Origin: Haematococcus lacustris
Taxonomy: Eukaryota; Chlorophyta; Chlorophyceae; Chlamydomonadales; Haematococcaceae
DNA: 64,000 bases
NCBI GenBank assembly: GCA_030144725.1
Contig: JASKMD010000008.1
Location: forward strand, 5,831,976-5,895,975
Reading direction: 5' to 3'
A program made the position numbers and the translations under genes. Shown here one piece after another: positions 30,376-42,071 of this stretch (position 1 is the first letter of the stretch; each line of letters starts with the position of its first letter). The notes beneath the pieces are model-generated. The model did not search any database. It was not told the DNA's origin and saw only the letters and a program-made list of their open reading frames with translations.

Positions 30376-32188
30376 GGTATGGGATGATGTTCCACGCAGC
30401 TTCATGGCAGTAAACAGATATTATCAGATATCATCTCAACAGCCGATAAAACCTCGCTATAAACAATAGCATCTTCCCCGCCATACATAAAAGCGACGCG
30501 AGGCAGGGACATATACTAAGGGTCTACGTGTTTGTCACACACATGTCTACACTCATGCCCCCAACCGTAACCCGAGTGATCCCAGCACCCCATGTTCGAA
30601 CACCCTGCGCCTGCACGTCCTGTGCTCGCCCAGTAAAAGTTTCAGCGGGCCTGCGGCAAACAACCCATATAGGACGACAGACCAATGTCTGGACATGCCA
30701 TGACATCCTCTCGGTACTAGTTCGTGTGTCGACTGGATTGGGGCGTGAGATGTGAGGGCATCCTCCCTTCCTTTAGCGGCGGCTGGTAGGCGGCATCTCA
30801 TCTCCGCAATGGCCTGGACACGCACAAAGCAGGCACTAAAGCGTGGCAGCCTTCCCAACGTTTCCCTTTGCTTGTAAGCTTGCTGAGTTGCATACTGGGT
30901 GTCAGGGGTGGGGGGGGCAACAACAGCAGGGGCAGGGGCTGTGGCTGTTGGTCGCAGTGCGGCATCCTTGCAGCTATTTTGTCGAGAAACGTGGAACCCC
31001 GTGTGCATCCTAAATGCATGTGGGCGCAACAGCTGATGGCAGGTAATTTAGTTTGATACAGAGAATGCTCAGCTGAGGCACCACTGGCATCAAAGGCAGG
31101 ATCACGGGCGGCAGCACGACATGGGTGATGCACATGGCAGCCCAAGGCTCCAAAGACTGTCAGGCTGAGATTGATTTGCTGGAACCTGCTAACATCCAGA
31201 ACACCAGGTGTGTGGCAGCAGCAGCACAGAACAGCAACAGGCACAAGGCAGGTGGATGGATGTCCGTCCGTGCCTAGTCGTGTTTCACGCTTTGCCATGA
31301 TGCCTACTGCCAGCAGAGTTGTGCACTATCATGTTCATGCCTACCATCCACACCGCGCCTATCCCCCTACCTTGCCCCTTGACCCCTTGACTCATGCACT
31401 TTGACCCCTGCCCCTGTTGCTTTGCCAGCCGGCCAGTTTGCCCTTGCCTGCATGCACTGCTGTTCACAAGCTGGGTCACTGCGGTTGAGAGCAGTGGGTC
31501 AAGGTCATGGTATGAACAGACCCTGGAGGGCAGTGCTGAGTAAGGGTGGTCAGCAGCCTGTCCCAGGGCAAGGCACAGCAGCTGGACGGGCAGGCCCAGT
31601 GCCTGGCCACGCTCATGACAGCCTGCCCTGGCTACAGCCGCCCTGCCCCCCGCCTTAACGCTGATGCGCAGCACATTCACGAGCGATCTCCACATTCACG
31701 GCCCGGGCCCCACACCTCAAGACATACAACCCCAAGTCCCAACCTGCAAAACGCATGGCACTTGTCTCACAGCCTTCCCAGGGCCCACTCCACACCCCAC
31801 AGCTGTGCCCTTTACCCTGATGCCATCATGCTGACCGACAGCAGAGCCCATGCACCTCCATGTCATTACCACAACGCATGACTTACACCCAAACACCCCA
31901 TGCCCCAGTATCCAAGCCTGCGGCCTCTCTTCCTTCCATCTCGCAACCGGAGCACAGTCGTGCCCACAGCTCACAGTGTACAAAGGCCATGGGCCATGAC
32001 CGGTCACCCGCGACCCCAACTACAAAGCCCAGTGGCCCTCTGCCAACTCCCTGGGCTGGCAGAAGCTCAACTACCCTCTGCCCTGCCCCCTGACCTGCCT
32101 TGGCAGCATGGAGGCAAGTGGCCTGACAGCAGGCTGCGGGGACGGACAGGGGACAGAAAACGTCCACTAGGGCACAACAAACGAGGGG
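30376..32188. other. No gene recognised (5' flank of copy 1)
   Basis: About 1.8 kb of mixed-composition DNA. The open frames are short, overlap on both strands and lack domains. An identical stretch lies at 44153-45965. Confidence 0.5.
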
Positions 32189-33389
32189 CACTCCTACAAT
32201 TTAGGCCCTGCGTTTCTCCCTGCGCTTTGGCCGACCTTGTCCAAATGGGCTGAAACTCAGCCAGTTGGTAGCTTGTAATGTAAGGAATCCATCCCAAAAG
32301 AAATCAGGTCAAAAAAGTCAAAGGCTGAGGCTGGGCGGCCCGTGGCGTTCACGCAGGGACGGATGCAGGGATGGAGGGGGGGGTGCAGGGACGAACGCAG
32401 GGATGGAAGGGGGGGTGCAGGGACGAACGCAGGGATGACTTGGGGGCGCAGGGACAAACGCAGGGACGTGTGCAGGGATGGATGCAGGGATGACGGGCGC
32501 AGGGACGAGTGCAGGGACGAACGCATGGACGAGCGCAGGGATTACGGGCGCAGGGACGAGTGCAGGGATGAGCGCAGGGACGAGCGCAGGGATGAACGCA
32601 GGGACGGGTGCAGGGATGGCGGGCGCAGGGACGAGCGCAGGGATGAGCGCAGGGACGAGCGCAGGGATTACGGGCGCAGGGACGAGTGCAGGGATGAGCG
32701 CAGGGACGAGCGCAGGGATGAACGCAGGGACGAGTGCAGGGATGGCGGGCGCAGGGACGAGTGCAGGGATGAGCGCAGGGACGAGCGCAGGGATTACGGG
32801 CGCAGGGACGAGTGCAGGGATGAGCGCAGGGACGAGCGCAGGGATGAACGCAGGGACGAGTGCAGGGATGGCGGGCGCAGGGACGAGCGCAGGGATGAGC
32901 GCAGGGACGAGCGCAGGGATTACGGGCGCAGGGACGAGTGCAGGGATGGCGGGCGCAGGGACGAGCGCAGGGATGAACGCAGGGACGAGCGCAGGGATTA
33001 CGGGCGCAGGGACGAGTGCAGGGATGAGCGCAGGGACGAGCGCAAGGATGAGTGCAGGGTCGAGTGCAGGGTCGAGTGCAGGGTCGAGTGCAGGGACGAG
33101 TGCAGGGTCGAGTGCAGGGTCGAGTGCAGGGTCGAGTGCAGGGACGAGTGCAGGGTCGAGTGCAGGGTCGAGTGCAGGGACCGACGCAGGGAGTGTAGGG
33201 ACGTGCATGATGCTTACAGCAGTGTCTAACACGAGCATAAATAACCTTCTTTGTGTTTGCTACATCCAACTACATACACCACATCCATCTACTGCGATCA
33301 TTTAGGCTGGAGGCTGGCTGCTGCATGGCGGCTGGCTCTTGCATGTAAGCTGGCTGCCACCAAGCTCGCTCATCCCTGCACTCGTCCCT
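32189..33389. mobile_element. Foldback element, truncated copy (left arm, array, loop)
   Basis: Begins CACTCCTACAATTTAGGCCC, then an arm with GGCCGACCTTGTCCAAATGG, then 12-bp repeats (GCAGGGACGAGC/GCAGGGATGAGC types, about 32340-33190), then the loop sequence. The inverted right array breaks off after about 30 bp at 33389. The frames open through the array are repeat artefacts. Confidence 0.82.
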
Positions 33390-33509
33390 GCGCCCTACTT
33401 CATTCTTTATGTCAATACTTTATGGTAGCTTAACCATCACAGGCTGTCCACAGGCAGAGCCAGGACGGGGCCTGTTCTCCCATGTTTTTCTTTCACAGCA
33501 CCTACCCAC

Positions 33510-34182
33510 CTGAGCGTCGTATTCACAGGCGGCAATGCAGCAGGCAGCGGAGGGGGAGACCTTGTCAAAGGCGTAGTACACATTGCCTGTGTAGTACTCC
33601 TTCTCTATCAGCTGGTTGATGGTATTTATAAGGCTCGGGTCTTTCAGCAGTGGACTGGTCTGTGCAAGTGACACAGCATAGCCAATAGCCAGGCATGCAA
33701 GACGAAGGATGCAGAGGCAGCAGCAGAGACAGTGGCAGTGACCCCTAGGGGCGTGCACGTCTCTTTCAAGTGAGGTCAGTCAAGTGAGGTCAGCCAGGGG
33801 AAGCGCTCACATTGGAAATGCCTTTGGGTAAGCCCAGGCTGCCCAGGGCCCCGTCCACTTCTGCCCTGCACTTAGTATCAATGTTGACAGCATACGGCGT
33901 GCAGTTGGCCTCCCACTCGTTCCCGGCAGCCCATCCTGTGCAGCGACAGCCAAACACCACCCGCCAAGCAGCCGCGGTTTCTGGCCGCATGGTTAGAGGC
34001 ATGATGAGAGTGGCTGCCGCGCGGTATGGTGCTGGGCACTGTTGGGGTTTTGGCTAGCTGGCGTGCGACGAGGACGACTAGGCTCACAACACTTGCAGCG
34101 CATACCACCGACAGCACTGCGACAGCTTACCAGCTGCTGCGAAGAGGAGCACGCCAACAAGGAGTGCGAGCGAGCCACGCAT
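33510..34182 (-). pseudogene. Small secreted cysteine-rich protein, copy 2 (3' truncated)
   Basis: Three exons with the same lengths as copy 1: 34131-34182 (MRGSLALLVGVLLFAAA), 33811-33935 (GWAAGNEWEANC, DTKCRAEVDGALGSLGLP) and 33510-33659 (ACCIAACEYDAQ). All splice sites are intact. The exon with the C-T-C-L-Y motif is missing: only about 120 bp separate exon 3 from the foldback breakpoint and it is not there. The gene either ends differently or was cut by the rearrangement. It differs from copy 1 at many residues, so it is an older paralogue than copies 1 and 3. Confidence 0.6.
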
Positions 34183-34254
34183 TGCGATGTACTTATGTGG
34201 CTGAGTGTGTTGCGACAGAGTCCACTGTGCCCAGGTCCAGTGTTCCATTTCTAG

Positions 34255-34365
34255 CGGTCATTGCCGGCAAGCGTGTGACCCGGTGGCCATTAACCCGCCA
34301 TGCCCAGATCCCTCAGCAAACTGAATGCATGTCGAGCTAGGCGGAACGAAGCCGAAGAAACGCGC
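34255..34365 (-). promoter_or_regulatory. Conserved upstream block, copy 2
   Basis: Same block as 30265-30375 at about the same distance from the ATG, with scattered substitutions. Conservation here is informative because this paralogue is diverged. Confidence 0.45.
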
Positions 34366-34778
34366 GGTATGAAATGATGTCGACATGCACGATGCTGAGG
34401 GTATTACTGTTACTTCGCCGCAGCTTCATGGTAGTATACTATAAGTTGCAACAGATGTCCAGTCCCCTGTCGTTTCTCATTTCAAGATTGCCTAGACTCT
34501 AGCCTGCCGCAAACTATTAGATATACAGCGACAGATGGCTATCAAAGCTGTAAGGCTTGGTGCATGAGCTGTGAAGGCACTTTCCCTTCCTTTCGCGGCG
34601 GAAGGTAGGCTTCATCTCATCTCCGCTATTGCCGGGACACGCGCAAAAGCACCCGGCAGCGATCAAGCGCCAAGAGATCCGCAAATCTCGCAGCCGCGTA
34701 CTGGCCCTGAGGTACGAGGCCGGCGTACCACCGCTGAGGTGGCTTCTACCACGGCTGCTGCTTCTATTGCTGCTGTTA
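34366..34778. other. Upstream region of copy 2, interrupted by copia
   Basis: Holds remnants similar to the copy 1 flank (CATCTCATCTCCGC...GGACACGC near 34610-34650). The copia element is inserted at 34784. No gene is recognised. Confidence 0.5.
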
Positions 34779-34783
34779 CTCCA
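34779..34783. other. Target-site duplication of copia element (left)
   Basis: CTCCA directly before the LTR, repeated directly after the right LTR at 40290-40294. Confidence 0.85.
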
Positions 34784-35042
34784 TGATGAAAGTTGAGCCC
34801 TCCCGGTGCAGTTGTTTTAAGCACCGGGATAGTAGGGCGTGATTGCCAGCGGCCTGCCCGCGGAGTGTACGAGTGTGACTGCTGTATTTATGGCAGACAC
34901 CTGGTAGATGACGGCACCCTGATCTGGTGTCGTCGTCTGCCCGTGCACTTCCAACAGGTAGGCGCATGCTATGCGCAACCTGTTGTGGTAGATCTGCGTA
35001 AACCCTGATCTGGTGTCGTCGTCTGCCCGTGCACTTCCAACA
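34784..35042 (+). repeat. 5' LTR of copia element
   Basis: Starts TGATGAAAGTTGAGCCC and ends GTGCACTTCCAACA. It contains a direct repeat of CCTGATCTGGTGTCGTCGTC (around 34918 and 35006). Confidence 0.92.
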
Positions 35043-35057
35043 GGTTATGGGCCCACG
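35043..35057 (+). promoter_or_regulatory. Primer-binding site, complementary to initiator tRNA-Met anticodon region
   Basis: GGTTATGGGCCCACG directly follows the LTR. Its complement contains GGGCCCATAACC, the anticodon stem-loop of eukaryotic initiator tRNA-Met (anticodon CAT). Priming by a half tRNA cut in the anticodon loop is known for Drosophila copia. The pairing is read from the sequence; use of the half tRNA is inferred. Confidence 0.75.
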
Positions 35058-35129
35058 CCCAGACGTGTACAAACGACGCCAGTGAGTTGCCGGTTAGGGG
35101 TCGTGCAATTAGCTCTAAGCTGATTGGCG

Positions 35130-37812
35130 ATGGCAGCTCCCAGCTTCAGCTCAGGATGTCACGTACCTGATCTCGATGATACCACCTATCGTGACTGGAG
35201 TATGCGCGTTGAAGGATTCCTCGTTGAGAACTCCCTTTGGGAGATCGTCGACTCCGGAGTCACCGCTCTCCCCCCTGCGCCTGGATCGGCAGCTAGCGCA
35301 GACGCGCGCGCTGCCTATGCAGCAGCTCAGATCACTAACCGTGCAGAGCTCGCAGCTGATGCCAAAGCCAAGGCGCTAATCAAGCGCTACACCTCCAAAC
35401 CCTACCTGCAGCTCGTCCATGATTCAACCTCTGCCAAAGATGCCTGGACCAGCCTCGAAAGCGAGTTCACTCAGGTTTCCGTGGCCAGGCAGACACAGCT
35501 GCAGCAGCGACTCAGCCTACTGCGTATGCAGCCTGGTGAAACAGTCGCCAATTTCTTCAGTCGCAATTACCAGCTCAAGTCAGATCTCGAGGCTTGCAAC
35601 TGCAGCATCTCTGAGTCCAACATCGTGCTTACTGTCCTCGCCAATCTCACCTCGGACTACAAACCCTCAGCTGTGCAGCTGCGGTATGAGCAGACCGGTC
35701 CTACGGGGCTAACACTCAGCCGAGTGAAGCGCGTCATGCAGTTCCGCGAGGCAGACCTGCTGCTGGAACAGCAGCAGGAGCATGCCTCATCTCCCTCCTC
35801 TCTCTTTGCCTTCTCCTCCTCATCCTCACGGGGACTGGGTAGTTCAGGCGGGGGGGGAGGTAGGGGCAGGGGCAGAAGCCTGGGGCCCAGGCAGATCTCT
35901 CCGACCAGATCCAGTGAACATGGCAGTAGCAGCAGCAGGCAGAGTCAGCATGCTGATGCTCTGTGCCACTACTGCAATAAGACAGGACATATCATGGCTG
36001 AATGCTTTACCTTTGACAAGCACATGCGACAGCGTCTAGCAGGGCAGCGAATCAGCTCTGTCAGAAGTCCCAGCCCAGGTCAGAGGAACAGCCCAGCCAG
36101 GGATGCCAGCCCAGCCAGGGGTGCCAGCCCAGCCAGGGGCAGCAGCCCACGCAGAACTAGCGTCCCAGCTAGGGGCCGTGCTCAGACCCCAGGCAGGTCA
36201 GCCGCAGTTGATTCCACTGACACCTATGACCTGTTCACAGCCAACGCAGATGATGATTATCTTATGCCCCTGCAGACATACAACACTGATCTCTATGAGC
36301 CGTTCTACATTGACTCAGGAGCATCGCAGCACATGATCACAGACAGGGAGCACTTCAGCAGCTATACAGCCTTCAGGCCTGATGAGCACAAGGCAGTCAG
36401 ACTGGCAGCTGATGGACATGTCATCTATGCTGTAGGTCAAGGCACTGTTTGGCTGAACACTCAGCGTGGCCCATGGCAGCTCAGCAAGGCACTGCATGTC
36501 CCAGCCAGCAGACACAGCTTCATTTCTGTCTCAGCTGCCACAGATGATGGGGCCAGCTTCACTTTTACAGACAACCAGTGCATCATTCGAGACACTAGAC
36601 TCAAAGTCAAAGCCCGCAAGATCAGAAGCAGCTACATTCTAGCTGCAGTACCTCTGCCAGCTGATCCCTATGACATGCAGCAGCCCCATTTGCACAGCTA
36701 CTCAGCAGCTACTCCCAGCAGCAGCAGCTCAACTGCAGCCACTCAGACTGATGCTTCAGTGACTGGTGATGCGTCAAGTGCAGCAGTGCCTGAAGCTGCT
36801 CAACCAGCTCCGACGGGACTCAGCGCCACCTCTGCTCAGGTGTGGCATCAGCGCTTATGTCATGCTTCTTACTCCTCCTTAGCTCTCATGCAGGAACGGG
36901 GCATGGTGACAGGGGTCGATGTTACAGCCAGTCAGTTTAGAGCAGCAGCTAAGTGTCCTGGACCTGTTTGCATAGGCTGCATCAAAGGCAAGCATCATAG
37001 AAATGTAGCATTTGCCCAGCCCTCTTCCAATGCAGCACCTGTCACTGCTCCTCTAGGGCTAGTGCACATGGATGTGTGTGGTCCTATCAGCCCGCCAGCC
37101 AGGGATGGCAGCCTTTACTTAGCCACCTTTCTTGATGACTTCACCAGGCTATCTGTAGTCATGCCAATGCGCAGCAAAGCCCAAGTGCCCAGCATAGTCA
37201 AACAGGTCATTGAGCAGCTTGAGACTCAGTCGGGTCAGCGCTGCAAGGCTATCAGGACAGACAATGGCACTGAGTATGTCAACCAACAGATGCAGCAATA
37301 CTGTAGCGACAAGGGCATCATTCATCAGCACTCAGCGCCCTACAGCCCAGAGCAAAATGGAGCAGCTGAGAGATTGAATAGGACCATCATGGAGAAGACC
37401 AGAAGCATTCTGCATGCAGGTCGTATGGGTCTACATCATTGGGCAGATGCAGCAAAGCTGTCCAACTATGTCAGATGTGTCTTTCCTGTCACAGATCAGC
37501 CACTCACCCCGTGGGAGTCCTTCTTTGGTGTTAAGCCAGATCTGTCAGGACTCAGGGTGTTTGGCTCAGCTGTCTGGGTTCATGTGCCAGCCCAGAAACG
37601 CGCAAACTAGAGGCTAAGGCAGTCTGGGGGGTCTTCTAGTAGAAGAAAAGGAGTATCATAGCAAGGATGTGGTCTTTGATGAGCAGCTAATTCAGCACAT
37701 GCCAACAGGACCAGCGACACAGCTGCAGTATCCTGGTGCTCCCAAAGCACCTACCCTCCCTACCCACCTAGGTCTCCTTGTCCCTCCAGTCCCTCCTGGG
37801 GGGGACACAAGT

Positions 37813-37849
<37 letters not shown>

Positions 37850-39813
37850 CCAGCAGTAGTGACTCCAGGGACAGTGGGAGCTCTTCAGACAATGCCAGCA
37901 GCAGTGACAGTGATAACGGCAACAGCAGAGCCCCAGCCAGACAGCACATACTCAGCGTGCCCTCAGGCATTGGCAGAAACAGAATCCCACATGCTGATCC
38001 CAATCAGAGCCAGGCTGCAGTAGGTGCCCCAGCTGAAAGTCCTCAGAATAGGTCAGCAAGCAGGCCAGCTCTTGCACCTCTGCTCAGAGCTCAGATTGTT
38101 CCTCCTGCTCACATGCCCAATGATCAGTTGCAAGGTGCTCCACTGCCTGCTGCTGTTGTGGCACCTGGTGCTCCTATTCCACGACGCAACCCACACAGGG
38201 ATAGGAGGCCTCCTGCTAAGATTAGGCAGCCAGAGCTCTATGCCATGAATGTCACTGACTCACAAGCCAATGACAATCCAACTGTCGCTGAAGCACTGTC
38301 TGGTCCCCAAGCGGACATGTGGCTCCAAGCCATGCATGCTGAACTTGCATCTCTGCATGAGAATCAGACATGGTGCCTGGTTGACAAGCCTGCTGGTGCA
38401 CGCGTTCTGCCCACCAAATGGGTACTAAAGATTAAACGTGATGTTGCAGGGGCCATTGAGAAATTCAAGGCTCGGCTAGTGGCTAAAGGCTACATGCAAG
38501 TGTCAGGTGTGGATGTGGGCGATGTCTATGCCCCTGTTAGTAAGCACACCACCCTGCGCACTCTGCTAGCTAAAGCAGCTGCAGAAGACATGGAAGTTCA
38601 TCAGGTAGACGTAGACGCAGCTTTCCTGAATGGACATCTTGAGCCCAATGAGATCATCTATGTGCAGCAGCCTGAAGGGTTTGTTGAGGGCAGCCGCAAC
38701 ACTGTGTGCAAACTGCAGAAGGCGCTCTATGGGCTTAGGCAGGCTCCACGAGCTTGGCACGCTAGGTTGAAGCAGGTGCTAGAGGGCATGGGGTTTAGGG
38801 CTTCTGAGTCTGACCCAGCGCTTTTCACCATGCAGCGCCAGGCAGGCATGGTCTACCTGCTTGTCTATGTTGATGACTGCCTCATCTGCACTGAGAAGGG
38901 TGACACTGACAGCCTTGACTATGTGAAGCAACAACTGTCTGCAGTGTTCGGCATCAAGAACCTGGGTGACACCAAGTGGTTTCTGGGCATGAAGGTAACT
39001 AGAGATAGGGCTATGGGCACCTTGAAGTTGGATCAGCAGCAGTATGTGCATGAGCTGCTGAACACGTATGGTATGACAGCAGCCCACAGCAAGTCGGTGC
39101 CCATGGCGCCAGCAGTTAAGCTAGAAAGGGAAGGTGTTGCTTTGGACACTTCAGAGCACAGCTATAGTGGTTTGGTAGGCAGCCTGCTGTACTTATCCTG
39201 CTGCACAAGGCCAGACATCACATATGCAGTGGGAGCTCTTGCACGTTACATGTCCTCACCCACACAGCAGCACTGGACTGCAGCCCGAGCCATTCTTAGC
39301 TACCTAAAGGGCACAGCTGATCAGGGGCTTGTGTTTGGAAGGAATGCTGAGCTGCAGGGCTACTGCGATGCTGATTATGCTGGGGACAAAGACACAGCCC
39401 GCAGCACCACAGGCTATGTGTTTACCATGAATGGTGCAGCAATCAGCTGGTCCAGCCGGCTACAGCCTACCGTGGCCATGTCAACTGCTGAGGCAGAATA
39501 CATGGCAGCATCCAGTGCTGTGAAGGAAGGACTGTGGCTCCGCAAGCTTATGCAGGATCTGCAGCTGCCAGGTGACTGCACAAACATCCTGTGTGACAAT
39601 CAGGCAGCCCTGCAGCTGTTGCATAACCCCATCGCCTCTGCTCGCGCCAAGCACATCAATGTGCACCATCATTTTGCTAGGGAAAGGGTAGCCAGGGGGG
39701 AAGTGTCCTTTGACTACTGCAGCACAGCCAGCATGGTAGCCGATATCATGACCAAGCCGTTGGCTCTGGTTAAGTTTAGCCAAGGAAAGCATGGGTGTGG
39801 GGTGTCTGATTGA
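35130..39813 (+). pseudogene. Copia Gag-Pol, broken by two frameshifts
   Basis: ATG at 35130. Gag has a UBN2-type domain, then a CCHC knuckle (C279-x2-C282-x4-H287-x4-C292). Protease active site is YIDSGASQHM (D395). Integrase has GAG-pre motifs (VWHQRLCHASYSSL, CIGCIKGKHHRN) and a D-D-E core (MDVCGPIS, RTDNGTEYVN, EQNGAAERLNRT). The frame ends at 37610, and homology continues through two other frames: one shift near 37605 and another near 37640, by a GGGGGG run. Reverse transcriptase (YVDD at 38866-38877) and RNase H (CDADYAGDKDTARST) are then open to the stop at 39811-39813. The two indels 35 bp apart could be real mutations or base-calling errors. Confidence 0.9.
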
Positions 39814-40021
39814 AGCAGTCACAGGCTACTCACAGTCTGAACAGATTGCTGTACCCAGCCTGTGATGTGTCCAGGACTGGGGCATGGGAGCACAGTCACA
39901 GGCCTGCCTGCCTGCAACAGACTGTAATGCCCAACCAGAATTTCTATCTGGACTGAGAGTTTGCTCTGCAGTTTGTTTCAGTTGTTTGCTACTTTAAGTT
40001 GAACGCTGTAGTCAGGCCACT

Positions 40022-40030
40022 GAGTGGGAG
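40022..40030 (+). promoter_or_regulatory. Probable polypurine tract of copia element
   Basis: GAGTGGGAG abuts the 3' LTR. It is short and contains one pyrimidine, so the call rests on position. Confidence 0.45.
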
Positions 40031-40289
40031 TGATGAAAGTTGAGCCCTCCCGGTGCAGTTGTTTTAAGCAACGGGATAGTAGGGCGTGATTGCCAGCGGC
40101 CTGCCCGCGGAGTGTACGAGTGTGACTGCTGTATTTATGGCAGACACCTGGTAGATGACGGCACCCTGATCTGGTGTCGTCGTCTGCCCGTGCACTTCCA
40201 ACAGGTAGGCGCATGCTATGCGCAACCTGTTGTGGTAGATCTGTGTAAACCCTGATCTGGTGTCGTCGTCTGCCCGTGCACTTCCAACA
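40031..40289 (+). repeat. 3' LTR of copia element
   Basis: 259 bp, differing from the 5' LTR at about two positions and followed by the CTCCA target duplication. Confidence 0.92.
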
Positions 40290-40579
40290 CTCCACCCTGA
40301 ATCCGCTGGCTTGCTCAGCGGCTGCCGTGGAGAGGACAGCAATGCTCAAGGGCAGATCTTACAAATGTGCATTTCCACATGTGTCCATCCAGGTGGCTGC
40401 GGCCAGTGAAAAGTATGGCAAAGCGTTCCCAAGTCCGGAGCCTGATGTGCTCAACAAGCAATAACAACATCATCAGGTAAGCACTGGCCTGACGCCCACA
40501 GGCCTGACGCTACAAATGAGCATATCCCACGTGACAATGACATGACACATGAAATGAGTGTGTGGGTTGAAGCTACTAG

Positions 40580-40711
40580 GGGAGCTCTAGCTACAAGCAC
40601 ACACACCAGAATGGCTGAGCTAAAGTGGGCATTAAGCCCTAGAGCAGTAGCCTTTACAACAGCGATCTCGCAGCCTGTGTTTGATTACAACTCGTGCTTT
40701 ATTTTGGTGTT
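40580..40711 (+). mobile_element. Solo 3'-flank of a Fanzor-type element (homologous to 61710-61850)
   Basis: About 130 bp including ACACACACCAGAATGGCTGA, AAGTGGGCATTA, GCAGTAGCCTTTACAA and CTTTATTTTGGTGTT. It aligns, at roughly 85 percent by eye, with the complement of 61710-61850, which lies directly 3' of the deleted Fanzor copy at 61937. No coding remnant sits next to it here. It is either a mobile 3' end or an independent short element. Confidence 0.65.
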
Positions 40712-42071
40712 ATAATAGCAATGGAGATCACTAACTTGCCCAGTGTCGCTTTGTACAGGTTGTAACTAGGGTTGTAAACCGAGGCTTGCGGGGATTCCGG
40801 CGGGTCTAGCATCCTAGCACTTCGCTGTGCCAGTTCCCCTCTCCCTCCTGCTCCTTCCAGGTCATCACCGCCACCACCCTGGTGCAGCAGGTCCACCTGC
40901 TTGGCTGCCGGTCACGGACCACCCCCTGGCCCTACCCCACAACACATCCTGCCTGGCCGGCCAGCCTTGCTTCACCGCCCCAGCCAACCTGCTGCCCTAC
41001 CCCACCACCTCCACACCTCTCATCAGCCTGCCCAGAGCAAAACAGGCGGCAGCGGTAACGGCATAAGCAGCTGGAGCAGCAGGACCACAGCCACTCTACT
41101 TTTTGGTGTTCACCCCTGGACCACCGCTGGCGGCTAGCTGCCGTGACTTCTAAGTTAGCTCTGGAAGGGGGTGATGCCCAGGGTCAGCCCCAGCTGACCT
41201 GGCTCACCCCCAACCCCTTGCACGACCTGGAGGCGTTGGCGGAAGGCCCTGATGCACAAGAAAGACGCGAAGATAAGGCCATCTGACTGGCCCCGCAGCT
41301 GGAGCGTTGTGACGTTGCCTCATTTTACCCGGCACATTCTCTGGTTGAGAAGTTGATTCGTAATACAACTAGGAACGCGCATATTGCTGCATGTCCCCTA
41401 GGACCTGCCCATGCAACTCATTGCCAACGCGAGGCACTGTAAACATGCGTCTACAGCTACACCAGCTAAAGCAAGGCCGGGAAAGACCAGCCATGTTTCA
41501 GTCCATGTGACAATGGTGTTGCAAGCAGGCATCCAGCATGGCATCACATGCATGCTGGTCTGCTGCTGCTGCTCGCATGGTCTATGAAAATGAATGGCGA
41601 TCGCATGATGTTGCTGCATGGGTCGCTATGGCTGCTTTGTGTCCTGCTGCTCCTGATGCCATGGCCTCTGCTGCCACGCTTACTCCAAAGTAGTAAATGC
41701 AAACCGTATCCAAGTGCTTGATGACAGTGCAAGCGAGGCTGGTGGTGTTTGGCTAAGCAGTCCTGCACTGACGCAAATGTGCAGTTGGCAATGCTGGCTG
41801 CCGTCATGCTGCAGTCACATTCCCTGGGCCATGCAACACCTCCAGGCCAACAGCAGCTCCCTCCCTCCCTCCCTGTGATCCTACCCCTGCTGCTGCTCAT
41901 GCGGCGGCCCCTTCCTTCCTCAAGCTCTCGCTGGAAGAACGAGGCGCAGCTCCCTGCCACAACCAAGGGTCACAGTTGTCCCTGTATTCCTGCTGCAGCC
42001 TGGCCACTGCACCCACAGCCGCTCCAACAATGAAAGGGGTTCACCTCTTGCTCCACCAAGCGCAGCACCCC
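40712..42071. other. No gene recognised
   Basis: About 1.4 kb. Short open frames on both strands overlap and have no motif. Composition is like the surrounding intergenic DNA. Confidence 0.5.

Larger units (their letters stand above)
29027..33389. repeat. Duplicated segment, copy 1 (near-identical to 42804-46966)
   Basis: Starts at the gap edge and matches the second copy at a constant offset of 13777 through the gene, its 5' flank and the foldback arm. It then loses register by 204 bp inside the 12-bp repeat array. The match ends at CCCTGCGCCC. Only a few single-base differences are visible (for example 31251 and around 32374). Confidence 0.92.
34784..40289 (+). mobile_element. Ty1/copia LTR retrotransposon with LTRs and 5-bp TSD
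   Basis: Two 259-bp LTRs, a primer-binding site, gag-pol in the copia order (integrase before reverse transcriptase) and CTCCA target duplications. The LTRs differ at about two positions (CACCGGG against CAACGGG; CTGCGT against CTGTGT), so insertion is recent. It split a region upstream of the copy 2 secreted-protein gene. Confidence 0.94.

Noticed and set aside
30812..30840. Histone H3-like start (ARTKQA) in ACACGCACAAAGCAGGCA
   Set aside because: The similarity stops after about six residues, and the corresponding region at 34640 does not continue the H3 sequence.
32342..33238. Arg/Asp/Glu-rich and Pro/Ala/Leu-rich frames of about 300 codons on both strands
   Set aside because: They are translations of the 12-bp foldback repeat, open in all frames. 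The same applies to 46095-47322.
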